Of a stretch of DNA of 64,000 nucleotides, positions 16,380 through 25,441 are shown in pieces. The stretch's first letter is position 1. Each line of letters begins with the position of its first letter. The position numbers were made by a program, and so were the translations under genes. The DNA is from Pseudomonas sp. NFR16 (GTDB taxonomy: Bacteria > Pseudomonadota > Gammaproteobacteria > Pseudomonadales > Pseudomonadaceae). The notes beneath the pieces are model-generated. The model ran no database searches. It worked only from the letters and a program-made list of their open reading frames with translations, and had not been told where the DNA came from. The stretch lies in NCBI RefSeq assembly GCF_900108875.1, contig NZ_FNYJ01000001.1:496001-560000 (forward strand), given 5' to 3'.

Positions 16380-18164
16380 TTAAGCCTGCACCAGCGGGCC
16401 GGGGTTTTTCAGGTACTGCTCGCGGATCGCCCGGGCAGACCAGTACGTCAGCGCCGCCACCAGGCCAGTCGGGTTGTAACCCAGGCCTTGCGGGAACGCG
16501 GAAGCGCCCGGCACGAACACGTTGTGCACGTCCCAGCATTGCAGGTAGCGGTTCAGCGCACTGGTCGTCGGATCGGTGCCCATGATCGCGCCGCCGTTGA
16601 GGTGGGTGGTCTGATAGTTCGCCGTGTTGAAGTGCTCCTTGACCTTCTTGCCAAGCACCGCAATGGTTTTCGGATTCATGGCCTGAGCCACCTTGGTCAG
16701 CTTCTCGACCATGAACTGATTCATCTTGATGTCGTTTTCCTGCCAGTCGAACGTCATGCGCAGGAGAGGCTGGCCATACGCGTCGCGATAGGTCGGATCG
16801 AGGTCCAGGTAATTGCCGCGGTAGGACTGATGCGCGCCATGGGCGTCCATCGACAATTGATGGGTGTAATAGTCGATGGTCGCTTTCTTCCAGCCGCTGC
16901 CCCAGGTCGGGGTGCCGGGCGGGTTGGCGACACCGGCGATAGGACGACTGCCGGCCTGGTTGACCCACATCGGCGAACCGCCGACGAAGCCGTGGGGGCC
17001 ATGATCGAAGTTGTCCGCGTTGAAGTCGTCGATCGCAACGCCGTTGCCGCCCGCGCCGATGAAGTTGTTGGTGTAGGTGTCCTTGTCGAAGAACGCCTTG
17101 ACGGTGCCCATGTTCTGGTAAGCAAAGTTGCGGCCCACGACGCCTTCGTTCTTGATCGGGTCATAAGGCTTGCCGATGCCCGACAGCAGCATCAGACGGA
17201 CGTTGTTGAACTGGAACGCGGCGAGGATCACCAGATCGGCCGGCTGCACGACTTCGCGCCCTTGGGCATCGATGTAGGTGACGCCGGTGGCCTTGCGCCG
17301 GGTGTCGTCCAGATTGACCCGCAGCACGTGGGCGTTGGTGCGCAGCTCGAAATTCGGCACCTGGCGCAGCGCGGGCAGGATGTTGACGTTCGGCGAGGCC
17401 TTGGAATACATGTAGCAGACATAGCCGCTGCAGAACCCGCAAAAGTTGCACGGCCCCATCTGCGCGCCATACGGATTGGTGTAGGGCCCCGAGGTGTTGG
17501 CCGACGGCAGGTTGTAAGGCTTGTAGCCCAGTTCGGTGGTGGCCTTCTGGAAGATCTGCGCGGAAACCACGTTTTTCTGCGACGGCAGCGGGAACGGATT
17601 GGAGCGGTCGGGCGCGTAAGGATTGCCGCCCTTGCCCTCGCCGACGACCTGGCCGTTGACGGTCCAGGCCTGGCCCGAAGTGCCGAAGACCTTTTCCGCG
17701 AAATCGAAATACGGCTCCAGCTCTTCGTAGCTGACACCGAAGTCCTGGATGGTCATGCCTTCGGGTATGAATTTCTTGCCGTACCGTTCCTCGTAGTGGC
17801 TGCGCATGCGCAGTTCGATCGGATCGACACGAAAATGCACGCCCGACCAATGCAGACCTGCGCCGCCCACGCCCTTGCCAGGCAGGAAAGCACCCAGTTG
17901 GCGGTTGGGCAGGGCCACATCATTGACGCTGTGGCGGATGGTTACGGTTTCCTTCGAGACGTCGACGAACAGTTTCTTGCGCACGCTGTAAGTCAGCTCA
18001 TCGATGACCTGCGGGTAGTTGCCGTCTGGATAGGTGTCCTGCATGGGACCGCGTTCGAGGGCGACAACCTGCAAGCCGGCTTCAGTAAGCTCTTTGGCCA
18101 TGATCGCGCCAGCCCAGCCAAATCCGACGATCACCGCGTCCACTTTCTTCATTTCATTGGCCAC
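16380..18164 (-). CDS. Gluconate 2-dehydrogenase, GMC-type flavoprotein subunit
   Basis: Catalytic FAD subunit (594 aa) oxidising D-gluconate to 2-ketogluconate in the periplasm. The N-terminal dinucleotide-binding motif VGFGWAGA is at residues 13-20, and a C-terminal GMC_oxred_C domain contains the conserved histidine region near HLNGGAIMG. It contains a Cys-rich segment CNFCGFCSGYVC around residues 235-250 of the type that holds an iron-sulfur cluster in this enzyme class. It has no signal peptide of its own and presumably exits with the Tat-signalled small subunit. It lies 3 bases after that gene. Confidence 0.93.
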   Translation of the reverse strand: MANEMKKVDAVIVGFGWAGAIMAKELTEAGLQVVALERGPMQDTYPDGNYPQVIDELTYSVRKKLFVDVSKETVTIRHSVNDVALPNRQLGAFLPGKGVGGAGLHWSGVHFRVDPIELRMRSHYEERYGKKFIPEGMTIQDFGVSYEELEPYFDFAEKVFGTSGQAWTVNGQVVGEGKGGNPYAPDRSNPFPLPSQKNVVSAQIFQKATTELGYKPYNLPSANTSGPYTNPYGAQMGPCNFCGFCSGYVCYMYSKASPNVNILPALRQVPNFELRTNAHVLRVNLDDTRRKATGVTYIDAQGREVVQPADLVILAAFQFNNVRLMLLSGIGKPYDPIKNEGVVGRNFAYQNMGTVKAFFDKDTYTNNFIGAGGNGVAIDDFNADNFDHGPHGFVGGSPMWVNQAGSRPIAGVANPPGTPTWGSGWKKATIDYYTHQLSMDAHGAHQSYRGNYLDLDPTYRDAYGQPLLRMTFDWQENDIKMNQFMVEKLTKVAQAMNPKTIAVLGKKVKEHFNTANYQTTHLNGGAIMGTDPTTSALNRYLQCWDVHNVFVPGASAFPQGLGYNPTGLVAALTYWSARAIREQYLKNPGPLVQA

Positions 18165-18167
18165 GAC

Positions 18168-18926
18168 TCAAGCCCTCTCGCCACGGATGGACACGGGAGG
18201 GAAGGGATACGCTTCGTTGCGCTCTACCCAGTCCATGAAGTCGGCGCGCGCGCCGGGAAAACCGATCTGTCGCCAACCGACCATGTCCTTGTTGCCGCCG
18301 TGAACCGGATCGCAGAAGAACCCTTCGCGGGTGTTCTGCACCAGCAGGCTGAAGAACGCTTTGGCCGGGAGCTCATCGAAATGCAGCTCTCCTGCTTCGA
18401 TCTTGCCGAGAATCTGGTCTCGGGTAGCGCTGTCTTGCGCGGCGAAATTTTTTTTCATCTGCGTCAGGCACCACGCATCTGTCGCGGCGATGCCGAGGCG
18501 ATAGATCTGTTGCGGGTTCAATTGCAGCTGATAACCCATTTCGGCGGGCGCATCGGTCACGAACGGGCCTTGCATGTACCACTGCGCACCGGTGGCGTAG
18601 GGCGTGTTCATCTGGCGATCAATGTACTCCGCTGCGCCGGCTTCCAGCGCTCCCGGGCCGTGTTCGTCGGCCGGGATGATCCTGGACACCGCAGCCTGCA
18701 GAAACGCCCATTCCTCGGCGGTGAAGAATGCCGGGTGATAATCGCCAGACGCGGGCGTCGCGGGCACATGAGCGTTGGCGGGGGCCGGAGCTGTCGGCGC
18801 AGCCATGAGTTGTTGGGCTGTGACGCCAAGCCCTGTACTGGCCAGGGTCACCGCCGGAATCATCGTCAGGCCTTTGCGCAGAAAGTCCCGGCGGCCTCCG
18901 TCGGGGATGGAGTGGCTGTCGTCCAT
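18168..18926 (-). CDS. Gluconate 2-dehydrogenase small (gamma) subunit with Tat signal
   Basis: Subunit 3 of the membrane dehydrogenase, 252 aa. The N-terminus carries a twin-arginine signal (RRDFLRKG at about residues 12-19, then a hydrophobic stretch), which would export the folded small subunit plus flavoprotein together. I chose ATG 18926 because TGAGGA precedes it and the Tat motif then sits at the right distance; the longer frame to 18989 adds no conserved sequence. First gene of the operon, 132 bases downstream of a perfect PtxS operator. Confidence 0.92.
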   Translation of the reverse strand: MDDSHSIPDGGRRDFLRKGLTMIPAVTLASTGLGVTAQQLMAAPTAPAPANAHVPATPASGDYHPAFFTAEEWAFLQAAVSRIIPADEHGPGALEAGAAEYIDRQMNTPYATGAQWYMQGPFVTDAPAEMGYQLQLNPQQIYRLGIAATDAWCLTQMKKNFAAQDSATRDQILGKIEAGELHFDELPAKAFFSLLVQNTREGFFCDPVHGGNKDMVGWRQIGFPGARADFMDWVERNEAYPFPPVSIRGERA

Positions 18927-19057
18927 TTGATCCTCACAGGTCATCGTATTGAAGTGAAATGCTGGTCGTGGAGCGGCATCCCGCTGCACGTCACGGCTTG
19001 AATCGATCGGGGAAATACGGGTTCTGCCGATTGCAGGGACGATATTATGACTGAATG

Positions 19058-19071
19058 TGAAACCGGTTTCA
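19058..19071. promoter_or_regulatory. PtxS operator upstream of gluconate dehydrogenase
   Basis: Perfect 14-bp palindrome TGAAACCGGTTTCA, identical to the published PtxS recognition sequence of Pseudomonas. PtxS is a LacI-type repressor released by 2-ketogluconate, the product of gluconate dehydrogenase. Its position 132 bases before the minus-strand operon fits product-induced expression. The ptxS gene itself is not in this window. Confidence 0.85.
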
Positions 19072-19266
19072 GGGCTATTGGTCAGCCGTGCTGATTCTTG
19101 AAGTATGAGTACGCATAGAGGGCGATAATCCGCGCGTCGGTCACCCCATTGTCCTGTTAATGGAACGATCTATCGCAGTTTCGCTGACTAATCAGCCATT
19201 GACTTGCAAGGTAGGATGATCGCCATTCAGTCGCCCCGTCGCGATTCTTCACTTGGGAAGCACGTT

Positions 19267-19872
19267 ATGAAACTGTTGCACATTGATTCCAGCATCCTTG
19301 GCGATCACTCCGCTTCGCGTCAGCTGAGCCGCAGCGTGGTCCAGTCGTTCACCGCAACGACGCCTGACACTCAGGTGGTCTACCGTGACCTGGCCAACGA
19401 CGCACTGAGCCACTTCTCCGGCGCCACACTGGCCGCTGCCGGCACGCCGGCAGAAGGTCGCGACGCGGCGCAGAAGCTGGAAGTGGAAACCAATGAAGCC
19501 ACGCTGGAAGAATTCCTGTCGGCGGACGTCGTCGTCATCGGCGCACCGATGTACAACTTCACCATCCCGAGCCAGTTGAAAGCCTGGATCGATCGCATCA
19601 CCGTTGCAGGCCGCACGTTCCGCTACACCGAAGCCGGTCCGGAAGGCCTGTGCAAAGGCAAGAAAGTGGTGATCGTGTCCACCGCCGGCGGCCTGCATGT
19701 CGGTCAGCCCACCAGCGTCGGTCACGAAGACCTGCTCAAGGTGCTGTTCGGTTTCATCGGCGTGACTGACCTGCAGTTCGTGTTCGCCCACGGCCTGGCC
19801 TACGGCGACGAGCCACGTGTCGCAGCCATGGCCGCCGCGCAGAAACACATCGACGAAACACTGTTCGCCTGA
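19267..19872 (+). CDS. azoR: FMN-dependent NADH:quinone/azo reductase AzoR
   Basis: Cytoplasmic flavodoxin-fold reductase, 201 aa, acting on quinones and azo compounds with two-electron transfer. Family motifs: LHIDSS at the N-terminus, the FMN-binding [17 protein letters not shown] (about 95-111) and STAGG near 140. ATG 19267 fits the conserved MKLLHIDSS and has GGGAAGC upstream; the frame from 19204 is too long. A hairpin terminator follows. Pseudomonads carry several AzoR paralogues; which one this is cannot be told. Confidence 0.94.
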   Translation: MKLLHIDSSILGDHSASRQLSRSVVQSFTATTPDTQVVYRDLANDALSHFSGATLAAAGTPAEGRDAAQKLEVETNEATLEEFLSADVVVIGAPMYNFTIPSQLKAWIDRITVAGRTFRYTEAGPEGLCKGKKVVIVSTAGGLHVGQPTSVGHEDLLKVLFGFIGVTDLQFVFAHGLAYGDEPRVAAMAAAQKHIDETLFA

Positions 19873-19922
19873 TGCCGTGAGACGTGCCGCTGATCGGCAC
19901 GCTTGAGCGCGAGCCAGACTGT

Positions 19923-19966
19923 AAGCCCCGTCATCCAGGCCCCAAGCCCCGGTTGACGGGGCTTTC
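19923..19966 (+). terminator. Rho-independent terminator of azoR
   Basis: 11-bp stem AAGCCCCGTCA (19923-19933) / TGACGGGGCTT (19954-19964) followed by a short T/C-rich tail, about 50 bases after the azoR stop. The loop is long (20 bases) but contains a second small GC stem. Confidence 0.65.
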
Positions 19967-20278
19967 GTCGTTTAGGCAATGCGTCTTTCGGTTTGCCGTC
20001 GATGTGTTCAGTCAAGCGACAGACTTTGCGATTTCTTTGCGAGTAACCTTGCTCCCAGGGCAGTAAAATCGCCGCCGATCCTGCCGGCAAAGTGACAAGC
20101 CCGGCCGACGCGCCCGTTTTTCTGAGCTTGGCCCGCCTTGTGCACTATTGATCTAACAACGTTTCTGAATGTTATCGATGCCGCTCGGTCAGATAGCCAC
20201 AGACACCGTTTTATAGGGAACTCAGACCCGCTGCGTCTGATTCGACAAGCACGGATTGATAAGGTGAGGGGCATTGCA
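19967..20278. other. Intergenic region before the alpha/beta hydrolase, 312 bp
   Basis: It should contain the hydrolase promoter. I see a small inverted repeat TCAGAC/GTCTGA (about 20222-20240) and A/T-rich DNA around 20140-20170. The frame extending from 20138 into the hydrolase has no signal peptide or start context and I treat it as leader. Confidence 0.4.
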
Positions 20279-21319
20279 ATGATGCGTCTTTGTGCAGTGA
20301 TGATAATCAGCCTGTTCAGCGGCATGATTTCGGTGCAAGCCGCAGAGTCGGACGCGTGGAGCGTGGGCTTCCACGAGCTGACCTTTCTGGATCCGCTGGA
20401 TTCCCGGCCCATGCATGCCTTCGCCTTTTATCCGTCGACCGACGAAGAACACGTGACCCGCGTTCAGGGGTATCCGATTGAGGCCACCGAAGACGCCCGC
20501 ATCGCCATGGGCCGTTTTCCGCTGCTGATGCTTTCCCATGGCAATACCGGCACGCCGCTGGCCCAGCATGATCTGGCGACGTCGCTGGCGCGCAAGGGGT
20601 TTGTCGTGGTGGCGGTTTTTCACCCCGGTGACAACTACCTCGATCACAGCCGGCTGGGCAGCCTGAGCAATCTCTACGGCCGGCCGCTGCAGATTTCCGA
20701 AGCGATCAGCGCGGCGCTGCTCGATCCCATGCTGTCGCCTTACATCAGTGCCCGCCGCGTCGGTGTCATCGGTTATTCGGCGGGTGGCGAGACCGCATTG
20801 ATCCTCGCGGGTGCTCAGCCGGATCTGCAGCGGTTACGCCATTACTGCATGGAACGCCCGCAGGACAGAGACGCCTGCAAAACCCAGGGTGAACTGCTCG
20901 CCGATCGCGATGACCTGCACGCTCAGGCCGATCCACGGGTCGGCGCGCTGATGCTGATGGCGCCGCTGGGGCTGATGTTCGGTCGTCACACGCTGTCCGA
21001 CGTGCATGTGCCGGTGTTGCTGTACAGCGGCGATGGCGATGAATTGCTGGCCATCGACAAGAACGCAGAGGCGCTGGCGCGCAAGCTGCCCGAAGTCTCG
21101 GATTTCAAATTACTGGCCGGGGCCGGGCATTTTGTCTTCATGGCGCCGTGCGATGACGAACAGCGCGCCACTCAGCCGGGTCTGTGCACTGATGCACTGG
21201 GCGTCGACCGCGAGGATATTCACCGCAACCTCAGTGCCGAGGCAGTGGAATTCTTCGGCAGCACGCTCGGCGCGCCAATGAGCACGGCAGGCATGCAGAC
21301 CGCGGTGCATCAACAATAA
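20279..21319 (+). CDS. Exported alpha/beta hydrolase (dienelactone hydrolase/PAF-acetylhydrolase-like)
   Basis: Probable periplasmic or secreted esterase of 346 aa. Signal peptide: MMRLCAVMIISLFSGMISVQA, cleaved near residue 22. The nucleophile elbow is GYSAGG, the acid is probably in SGDGDELL, and the catalytic His in GAGHF. The substrate cannot be deduced. Start ATG 20279 places the signal peptide at the N-terminus with GGTGAGGGG upstream; ATG 20282 is equivalent. It converges on the DUF4130 gene with only 10 bases between them, which hold the palindrome GCCTGACGTCAGGC (21322-21335). Confidence 0.85.
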   Translation: MMRLCAVMIISLFSGMISVQAAESDAWSVGFHELTFLDPLDSRPMHAFAFYPSTDEEHVTRVQGYPIEATEDARIAMGRFPLLMLSHGNTGTPLAQHDLATSLARKGFVVVAVFHPGDNYLDHSRLGSLSNLYGRPLQISEAISAALLDPMLSPYISARRVGVIGYSAGGETALILAGAQPDLQRLRHYCMERPQDRDACKTQGELLADRDDLHAQADPRVGALMLMAPLGLMFGRHTLSDVHVPVLLYSGDGDELLAIDKNAEALARKLPEVSDFKLLAGAGHFVFMAPCDDEQRATQPGLCTDALGVDREDIHRNLSAEAVEFFGSTLGAPMSTAGMQTAVHQQ

Positions 21320-21329
21320 GCGCCTGACG

Positions 21330-22199
21330 TCAGGCATTACCCTTGATGACCTTGCCGCGGCGCTCGCCGATCTGCTTTGCCTGACCATCCCGTTGCTTGC
21401 CGGTGCGCGCTTCACTGATAAGCGCCGGGATCAACGGACCTTCGGGCAGGTTTTTCCAGAACCGTGTTGGCAGATGGCCTTGCATGACTTTGGGATTGAG
21501 TCGCGCAGGGTTGAAGATGTGGCTGTAATACGTCAGCCACAGTTGCCCGTGTGGGTCCTCGGCGTTACGCGCCAGGGCTTGCCAGGCCGGCGGGCATTCA
21601 CGCTGATGGATCAACCGCTGCCCGTCGTAGAAGACGCCGTCTTTGGGGGTCGCGATCATCCAGCGGTGTCGGCCCATGCGGCCGATGAAGTGCTCGCTGG
21701 CGCTGCGCAGAATGTCGTGGGCCGGTTCGTGCCAGGCCACGTATTCGGGCAGCGTTTCCATTTCCAGCAACGCGGCCTTCGCCGCCAGGTCTTCGGCTTC
21801 CTCGCTGACCGGCAGGGCGACGAAACGCAGAAACGCATGAAGATGATGCGCTTCACGGCTGACTTGCTTGAGCCGTCGATGCAACTCGCTGCCGAGTTTG
21901 TCACCCGCCAGCATGGCGGTCCGGTCACCGTGACTCACGCGCCAGAGCACTTCATACAACAGGCTCCAGCGCTGATCGCCGCAATATTGCCCGGCGTTCT
22001 GCAGCAGCTCCAGCAGCGCCAGAGGAATACGCGCCTGAAACGGACCGGCTTGCTCGGGATAATGCGTGTCGCTGGCGAAGAGATCGGCGTCCTGCGCCAC
22101 GCTCCAACTGACCTGATCCGGATCGATCTGATGACTGAGCAACCAGCGCGCCTGCTGTCGCCAGGTGTCGAAGCGGTCCTCGCAATCGAGAATGATCAT
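21330..22199 (-). CDS. DUF4130/TIGR03915 putative DNA metabolism protein
   Basis: Soluble protein of 289 aa of the TIGR03915 family, which always travels with the radical-SAM protein encoded just upstream. The same domain occurs fused to UdgX-type uracil-DNA glycosylases, which supports a role in DNA repair. Recognisable family segments are the early YEVLWRVSHGDR region, the HHLHAFLRF core and the C-terminal LPTRFWKNLPEG. It overlaps the radical-SAM gene by 4 bases (ATGA), so translation is coupled, and it is under the LexA box at 23429. Confidence 0.85.
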   Translation of the reverse strand: MIILDCEDRFDTWRQQARWLLSHQIDPDQVSWSVAQDADLFASDTHYPEQAGPFQARIPLALLELLQNAGQYCGDQRWSLLYEVLWRVSHGDRTAMLAGDKLGSELHRRLKQVSREAHHLHAFLRFVALPVSEEAEDLAAKAALLEMETLPEYVAWHEPAHDILRSASEHFIGRMGRHRWMIATPKDGVFYDGQRLIHQRECPPAWQALARNAEDPHGQLWLTYYSHIFNPARLNPKVMQGHLPTRFWKNLPEGPLIPALISEARTGKQRDGQAKQIGERRGKVIKGNA

Positions 22200-23416
22200 G
22201 CCCAGAGCGCCATCTGCTGTGGTTGCGGACGGTCGCGCAACTGTTCGCGCAGGGCCACGCTGGAAGTTTCTGCCTGACGAGGGTGGTAGTCGCTGGTGAT
22301 GATGAACGGACGTGCCTTGGCCAGCACGCAGCGCAGGCGCGTCAGGTCTTCATAACGGATGCGCCGCTGACGGCGCAGCTCGATCAGGCGTTTGGTGGTG
22401 CGAATGCCGATCCCCGGAATGCGCGCGATCATCGCCGGTTCCGCGCGATTGAGGTCAAGCGGGAAAACCTCTCGATGCTCCAGCGCCCAGGCCAGTTTCG
22501 GATCGATGTCCAGCGCCAGATCGCCGGGACCTTGAAGCAGCTCGGTTGCACGATAGCCATACCCGCGCAGGAGAAAGTCTGCCTGATACAGGCGATGCTC
22601 GCGCAGCAGCGGCGGGGCGGCGAGTGGCACGCTTTTCGGACTGTTGGGGATCGGGCTGAACGCCGAGTAGTAAACCCGCTTCAGGCGGAAGTCGCCGTAC
22701 AGCGACTCGGCAGTGTGCAACAGCGTGCTGTCGTCGGTGGCATCGGCGCCTACGATCATCTGCGTACTTTGCCCGGCAGGCGTGAAGCGCGGCGCCTTGG
22801 GTTCATTGAGAATGGTCTGCTGACCGGTGTAAATGGTCTGCATGGCCTGTCTGATCGAACCCATTTCTTTCTCGGGGGCCAGGGTCTGCAAGCCTGCCTG
22901 CGTCGGCAATTCGATATTGACGCTGAGGCGGTCAGCGTATCGGCCAGCTTCCTCGATCAGCGCCGGGTCGGCTTCGGGGATGGTCTTGAGGTGAATGTAG
23001 CCGCGAAATTCGTGCTCTTCGCGCAGCAGTCGGGCGACACGCACCAGTTGTTCCATGGTGTAGTCGGCCGAGCGAATGATGCCGGAGCTGAGGAAAAGCC
23101 CGCTGACGCAGTTACGGCGATAGAAATCCAGAGTCAGCGTGACCACTTCTTCAGGGCTGAAACGCGCTCTCGGCACATCGCTGGAGCGTCGGTTGACGCA
23201 ATACTGGCAGTCGTACAGACAGAAGTTGGTGAGCAGAATTTTCAGCAACGACACACAGCGGCCGTCAGGTGTGTAGCTGTGGCAGATTCCCATGCCGGTG
23301 CTCGATCCGATGCCGGACTTGCCTTCGGAGCTGCGTTTAGGCGCTGCGCTGCTGGCGCAGGAGGCGTCGTATTTGGCCGCGTCAGCGAGGATGCTCAGCT
23401 TGTCGATCAGCTGCAT
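22196..23416 (-). CDS. Putative DNA modification/repair radical SAM protein (TIGR03916)
   Basis: Radical SAM enzyme of 406 aa. The cluster motif is CLYDCQYC (CxxxCxxC, about residues 70-77), and the C-terminus has a helix-hairpin-helix RIPGIGIRTTKRLIELR, a DNA-binding element (about 325-345). An earlier Cys-rich segment CHSYTPDGRCVSL precedes the cluster. Together with the DUF4130 partner, this suggests a radical-based repair or modification of DNA bases; the reaction is unknown to me. It starts 12 bases from a consensus LexA box, so it is very likely SOS-induced. Confidence 0.87.
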   Translation of the reverse strand: MQLIDKLSILADAAKYDASCASSAAPKRSSEGKSGIGSSTGMGICHSYTPDGRCVSLLKILLTNFCLYDCQYCVNRRSSDVPRARFSPEEVVTLTLDFYRRNCVSGLFLSSGIIRSADYTMEQLVRVARLLREEHEFRGYIHLKTIPEADPALIEEAGRYADRLSVNIELPTQAGLQTLAPEKEMGSIRQAMQTIYTGQQTILNEPKAPRFTPAGQSTQMIVGADATDDSTLLHTAESLYGDFRLKRVYYSAFSPIPNSPKSVPLAAPPLLREHRLYQADFLLRGYGYRATELLQGPGDLALDIDPKLAWALEHREVFPLDLNRAEPAMIARIPGIGIRTTKRLIELRRQRRIRYEDLTRLRCVLAKARPFIITSDYHPRQAETSSVALREQLRDRPQPQQMALWA

Positions 23417-23428
23417 GGATTTTCTCGA

Positions 23429-23448
23429 TACTGTTTTTATGTACAGTA
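23429..23448. promoter_or_regulatory. LexA (SOS) box
   Basis: TACTGTTTTTATGTACAGTA matches the gamma-proteobacterial SOS consensus TACTGT-N8-ACAGTA exactly at all 12 conserved bases. The symmetry continues outward to perfect 10-bp arms (23424-23433 and 23444-23453). It ends 12 bases before the radical-SAM start codon on the minus strand, so bound LexA would block transcription start or early elongation. Confidence 0.92.
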
Positions 23449-23565
23449 TCGAGTTCCGGGGCGGCGAACAAGCGCCGTATGAGTGGAAGTTCGCGCGCGG
23501 TCATGCCAGATGCGCGGAATGACGACTGGAACGAAGAAGACCCGGCGTTCAGACCGGTCGGGTGC

Positions 23566-24210
23566 TCAACTGATGCGCTGCACCAGATCCTTCAACTCAC
23601 CGAAATCTTTCACCGGATGAAAGTTGGCGTGACCGAGAAACGCCGAAAAGTCGGTGTCGCCATAGCCTGCGACCTGAGCGCCCGCGCCCAGCCCGGCCTG
23701 TACACCCGGAATGCTGTCTTCGACCAGCAGGCATTCAGCTGCACAGAGCCCGAGCAGCCCGGCAGCGTGCTCGATCAGAACGGGCGAGGGCTTCCACGCT
23801 TCAACCTCATACGCACTGACAATCAAACCATGGAACACGTCCAGCAGGCCTACCGTGCTCAGACAGGTTTCGATTTTACTGCGCGGGCCGTTGGAGGCCA
23901 CGCACTTGGGCAGCGTCAGCCCGCGCACGAACTCCACGGCGCCCGGCATTTCTTCAAGTTGATCCTGCAGCAGCGGCAGCGTGCGGGCGCGGAAGGCGTT
24001 GACGATCTCGATGTTGGGCAGCCACGGATAATCGCGGCACAGGCCTTCCATGCACAACGCGAACTGCACGCCACGAAAGCGCTGCAGTACCTCATCGAGG
24101 GTCAGGGAGACTTCATGCTCCAGCAGAATGTCCCGCAGAAGCCCGGCCGCGAGGCGTTCGCTGTCCACCAGGGTTCCGTCGCAGTCGAAAATGACGCCGG
24201 CAATATTCAA
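23566..24210 (-). CDS. HAD-IA family phosphatase
   Basis: Cytoplasmic phosphatase (214 aa) of the phosphoglycolate phosphatase/beta-phosphoglucomutase-like subgroup. Motif I is FDCDGTLVDS at the N-terminus (nucleophile Asp), motif II is SNGPR, motif III Lys is in WKPSP, and motif IV is EDSIPG. The specific substrate is unknown. I start at TTG 24210 because GGAGAG lies 7-8 bases upstream and the catalytic motif then begins at residue 5; the longer GTG/ATG frame to 24261 adds a Pro/Arg-rich tail unlike the family. Confidence 0.88.
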   Translation of the reverse strand: MNIAGVIFDCDGTLVDSERLAAGLLRDILLEHEVSLTLDEVLQRFRGVQFALCMEGLCRDYPWLPNIEIVNAFRARTLPLLQDQLEEMPGAVEFVRGLTLPKCVASNGPRSKIETCLSTVGLLDVFHGLIVSAYEVEAWKPSPVLIEHAAGLLGLCAAECLLVEDSIPGVQAGLGAGAQVAGYGDTDFSAFLGHANFHPVKDFGELKDLVQRIS

Positions 24211-24420
24211 ACAGGGCTCTCCCGTAAAGCGTGATCGTGTTCGGGGCGGTTGGACCGGCATTATCCGGAAAAGTTGAGAAGGGGGTGTGAAGACTGACCT
24301 ACGGTCGTGTTACAGAAGGCCGTTGTGAGCGCAAAGGATGACATGAGATCCAGTCAATCTGCCGACCGGCAACGAAGCGCACACCGTTGCCGTCGACAGG
24401 CTGAATTGTTGCAACGTGGC

Positions 24421-25374
24421 TTACAGCGAAACGGGTGTCACCAGCGAGCCGTCGGCGAAGAAGGCGCTGATGTTGGCAAACACCAGATCGGCCATGGCCT
24501 GGCGTGTTTCGTAAGTGCCCGAACCAATGTGCGGGGTCAGCACCACGCTGTCCAGCGAGAGCAGTTCGGCGGGCACGTTCGGTTCGTCTTCGAACACGTC
24601 CAGGCCCGCGCCGGCGATTTCCGACTCCAGCAGCGACGCCACCAACGCCTGCTCGTCAACCACCGAGCCCCGTGCGACGTTGATCAGGTAGGACGACGGG
24701 CCGAGCGCCTTGAGAACGTCGCGGTTGATCAGATGCTGGGTGTCCGGGCCGCCCGGCACGATCACGATGAGGTAGTCCGACGCCTTCGCGAGCGCTTGCA
24801 GGTCGGCGTAATGTGTGTAGGAAACGTCGGGATACGCCTTGCCGCGTCGATAGTAGGCGATGTTCATCTCGAACGCTGCCGCGCGCTTGGCGATGGTCTT
24901 GCCGATCTTGCCCAGGCCGACGATGCCGCAGGTTTTGCCACACAAGTCATTGCCCAGCGGGAATTTGCCGGACGGCCATTTGCCTGCCCGTATGAAGCGT
25001 TCGGCTTCGCTGATGCGCCGCGACACGCACAGCATCAGCGCCATGGCAGTTTCCGCGACGGCGTTGTTCAGCACGTCCGGCGTGTTGCTCAACTGAATGC
25101 CGCGACGCGCGAGATATTCGGTATCGACGGCGTCGTAGCCCACGCCAAAGCTGTTGACCACTTGCAGATTGGGTAAGCGGTCCAGAATCGCGTTGTCGGT
25201 GCCGTACACACCACTGGTGATCACGCCGCGCACCTTGTCGCCATGCTCGGCCGCCCAGGCGTCGAGGTCCTTGATCTCCCAGCGGTTGTGCACCGCGAAA
25301 TCGCGATCCAGATTCTGCGTCAATGCCGCATGCATCGGGCCCCAGACCAGAACATCGGCTTTCTTGTCGCTCAT
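24421..25374 (-). CDS. D-2-hydroxyacid dehydrogenase (glyoxylate/hydroxypyruvate reductase type)
   Basis: NAD(P)H-dependent reductase of 317 aa. The Rossmann motif is GLGKIGKTIAKRAAAF (about 150-165). The Arg of NVARGSVVDE (about 228-237), the Glu of the DVFEDEP segment and the His of LTPHIGSGT form the catalytic set. It resembles GHPR/GyaR enzymes interconverting 2-keto and D-2-hydroxy acids. The start is supported by a perfect AAGGAGG. It follows the SSS transporter by 67 bases on the same strand, so the pair probably imports and oxidises or reduces a hydroxy or keto acid. Confidence 0.92.
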   Translation of the reverse strand: MSDKKADVLVWGPMHAALTQNLDRDFAVHNRWEIKDLDAWAAEHGDKVRGVITSGVYGTDNAILDRLPNLQVVNSFGVGYDAVDTEYLARRGIQLSNTPDVLNNAVAETAMALMLCVSRRISEAERFIRAGKWPSGKFPLGNDLCGKTCGIVGLGKIGKTIAKRAAAFEMNIAYYRRGKAYPDVSYTHYADLQALAKASDYLIVIVPGGPDTQHLINRDVLKALGPSSYLINVARGSVVDEQALVASLLESEIAGAGLDVFEDEPNVPAELLSLDSVVLTPHIGSGTYETRQAMADLVFANISAFFADGSLVTPVSL

Positions 25375-25441
25375 TGTTTCCTCCTTGCGCTGCGGCTCCG
25401 TCGACCGGGCCGCAGCCTGATTGCACGTGCGGATGACGTCT

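Noticed and set aside
16242..19001. 919-aa plus-strand ORF opposite the gluconate dehydrogenase genes
   Set aside because: Antisense shadow produced by high GC; the minus-strand genes carry complete enzyme motifs, heme sites and a Tat signal.
20227..20246. AlgU (ECF)-like promoter GAACT...TCTGA before the alpha/beta hydrolase
   Set aside because: The spacer is about 12 bases, too short for the 16-17 expected, so the match is probably chance.
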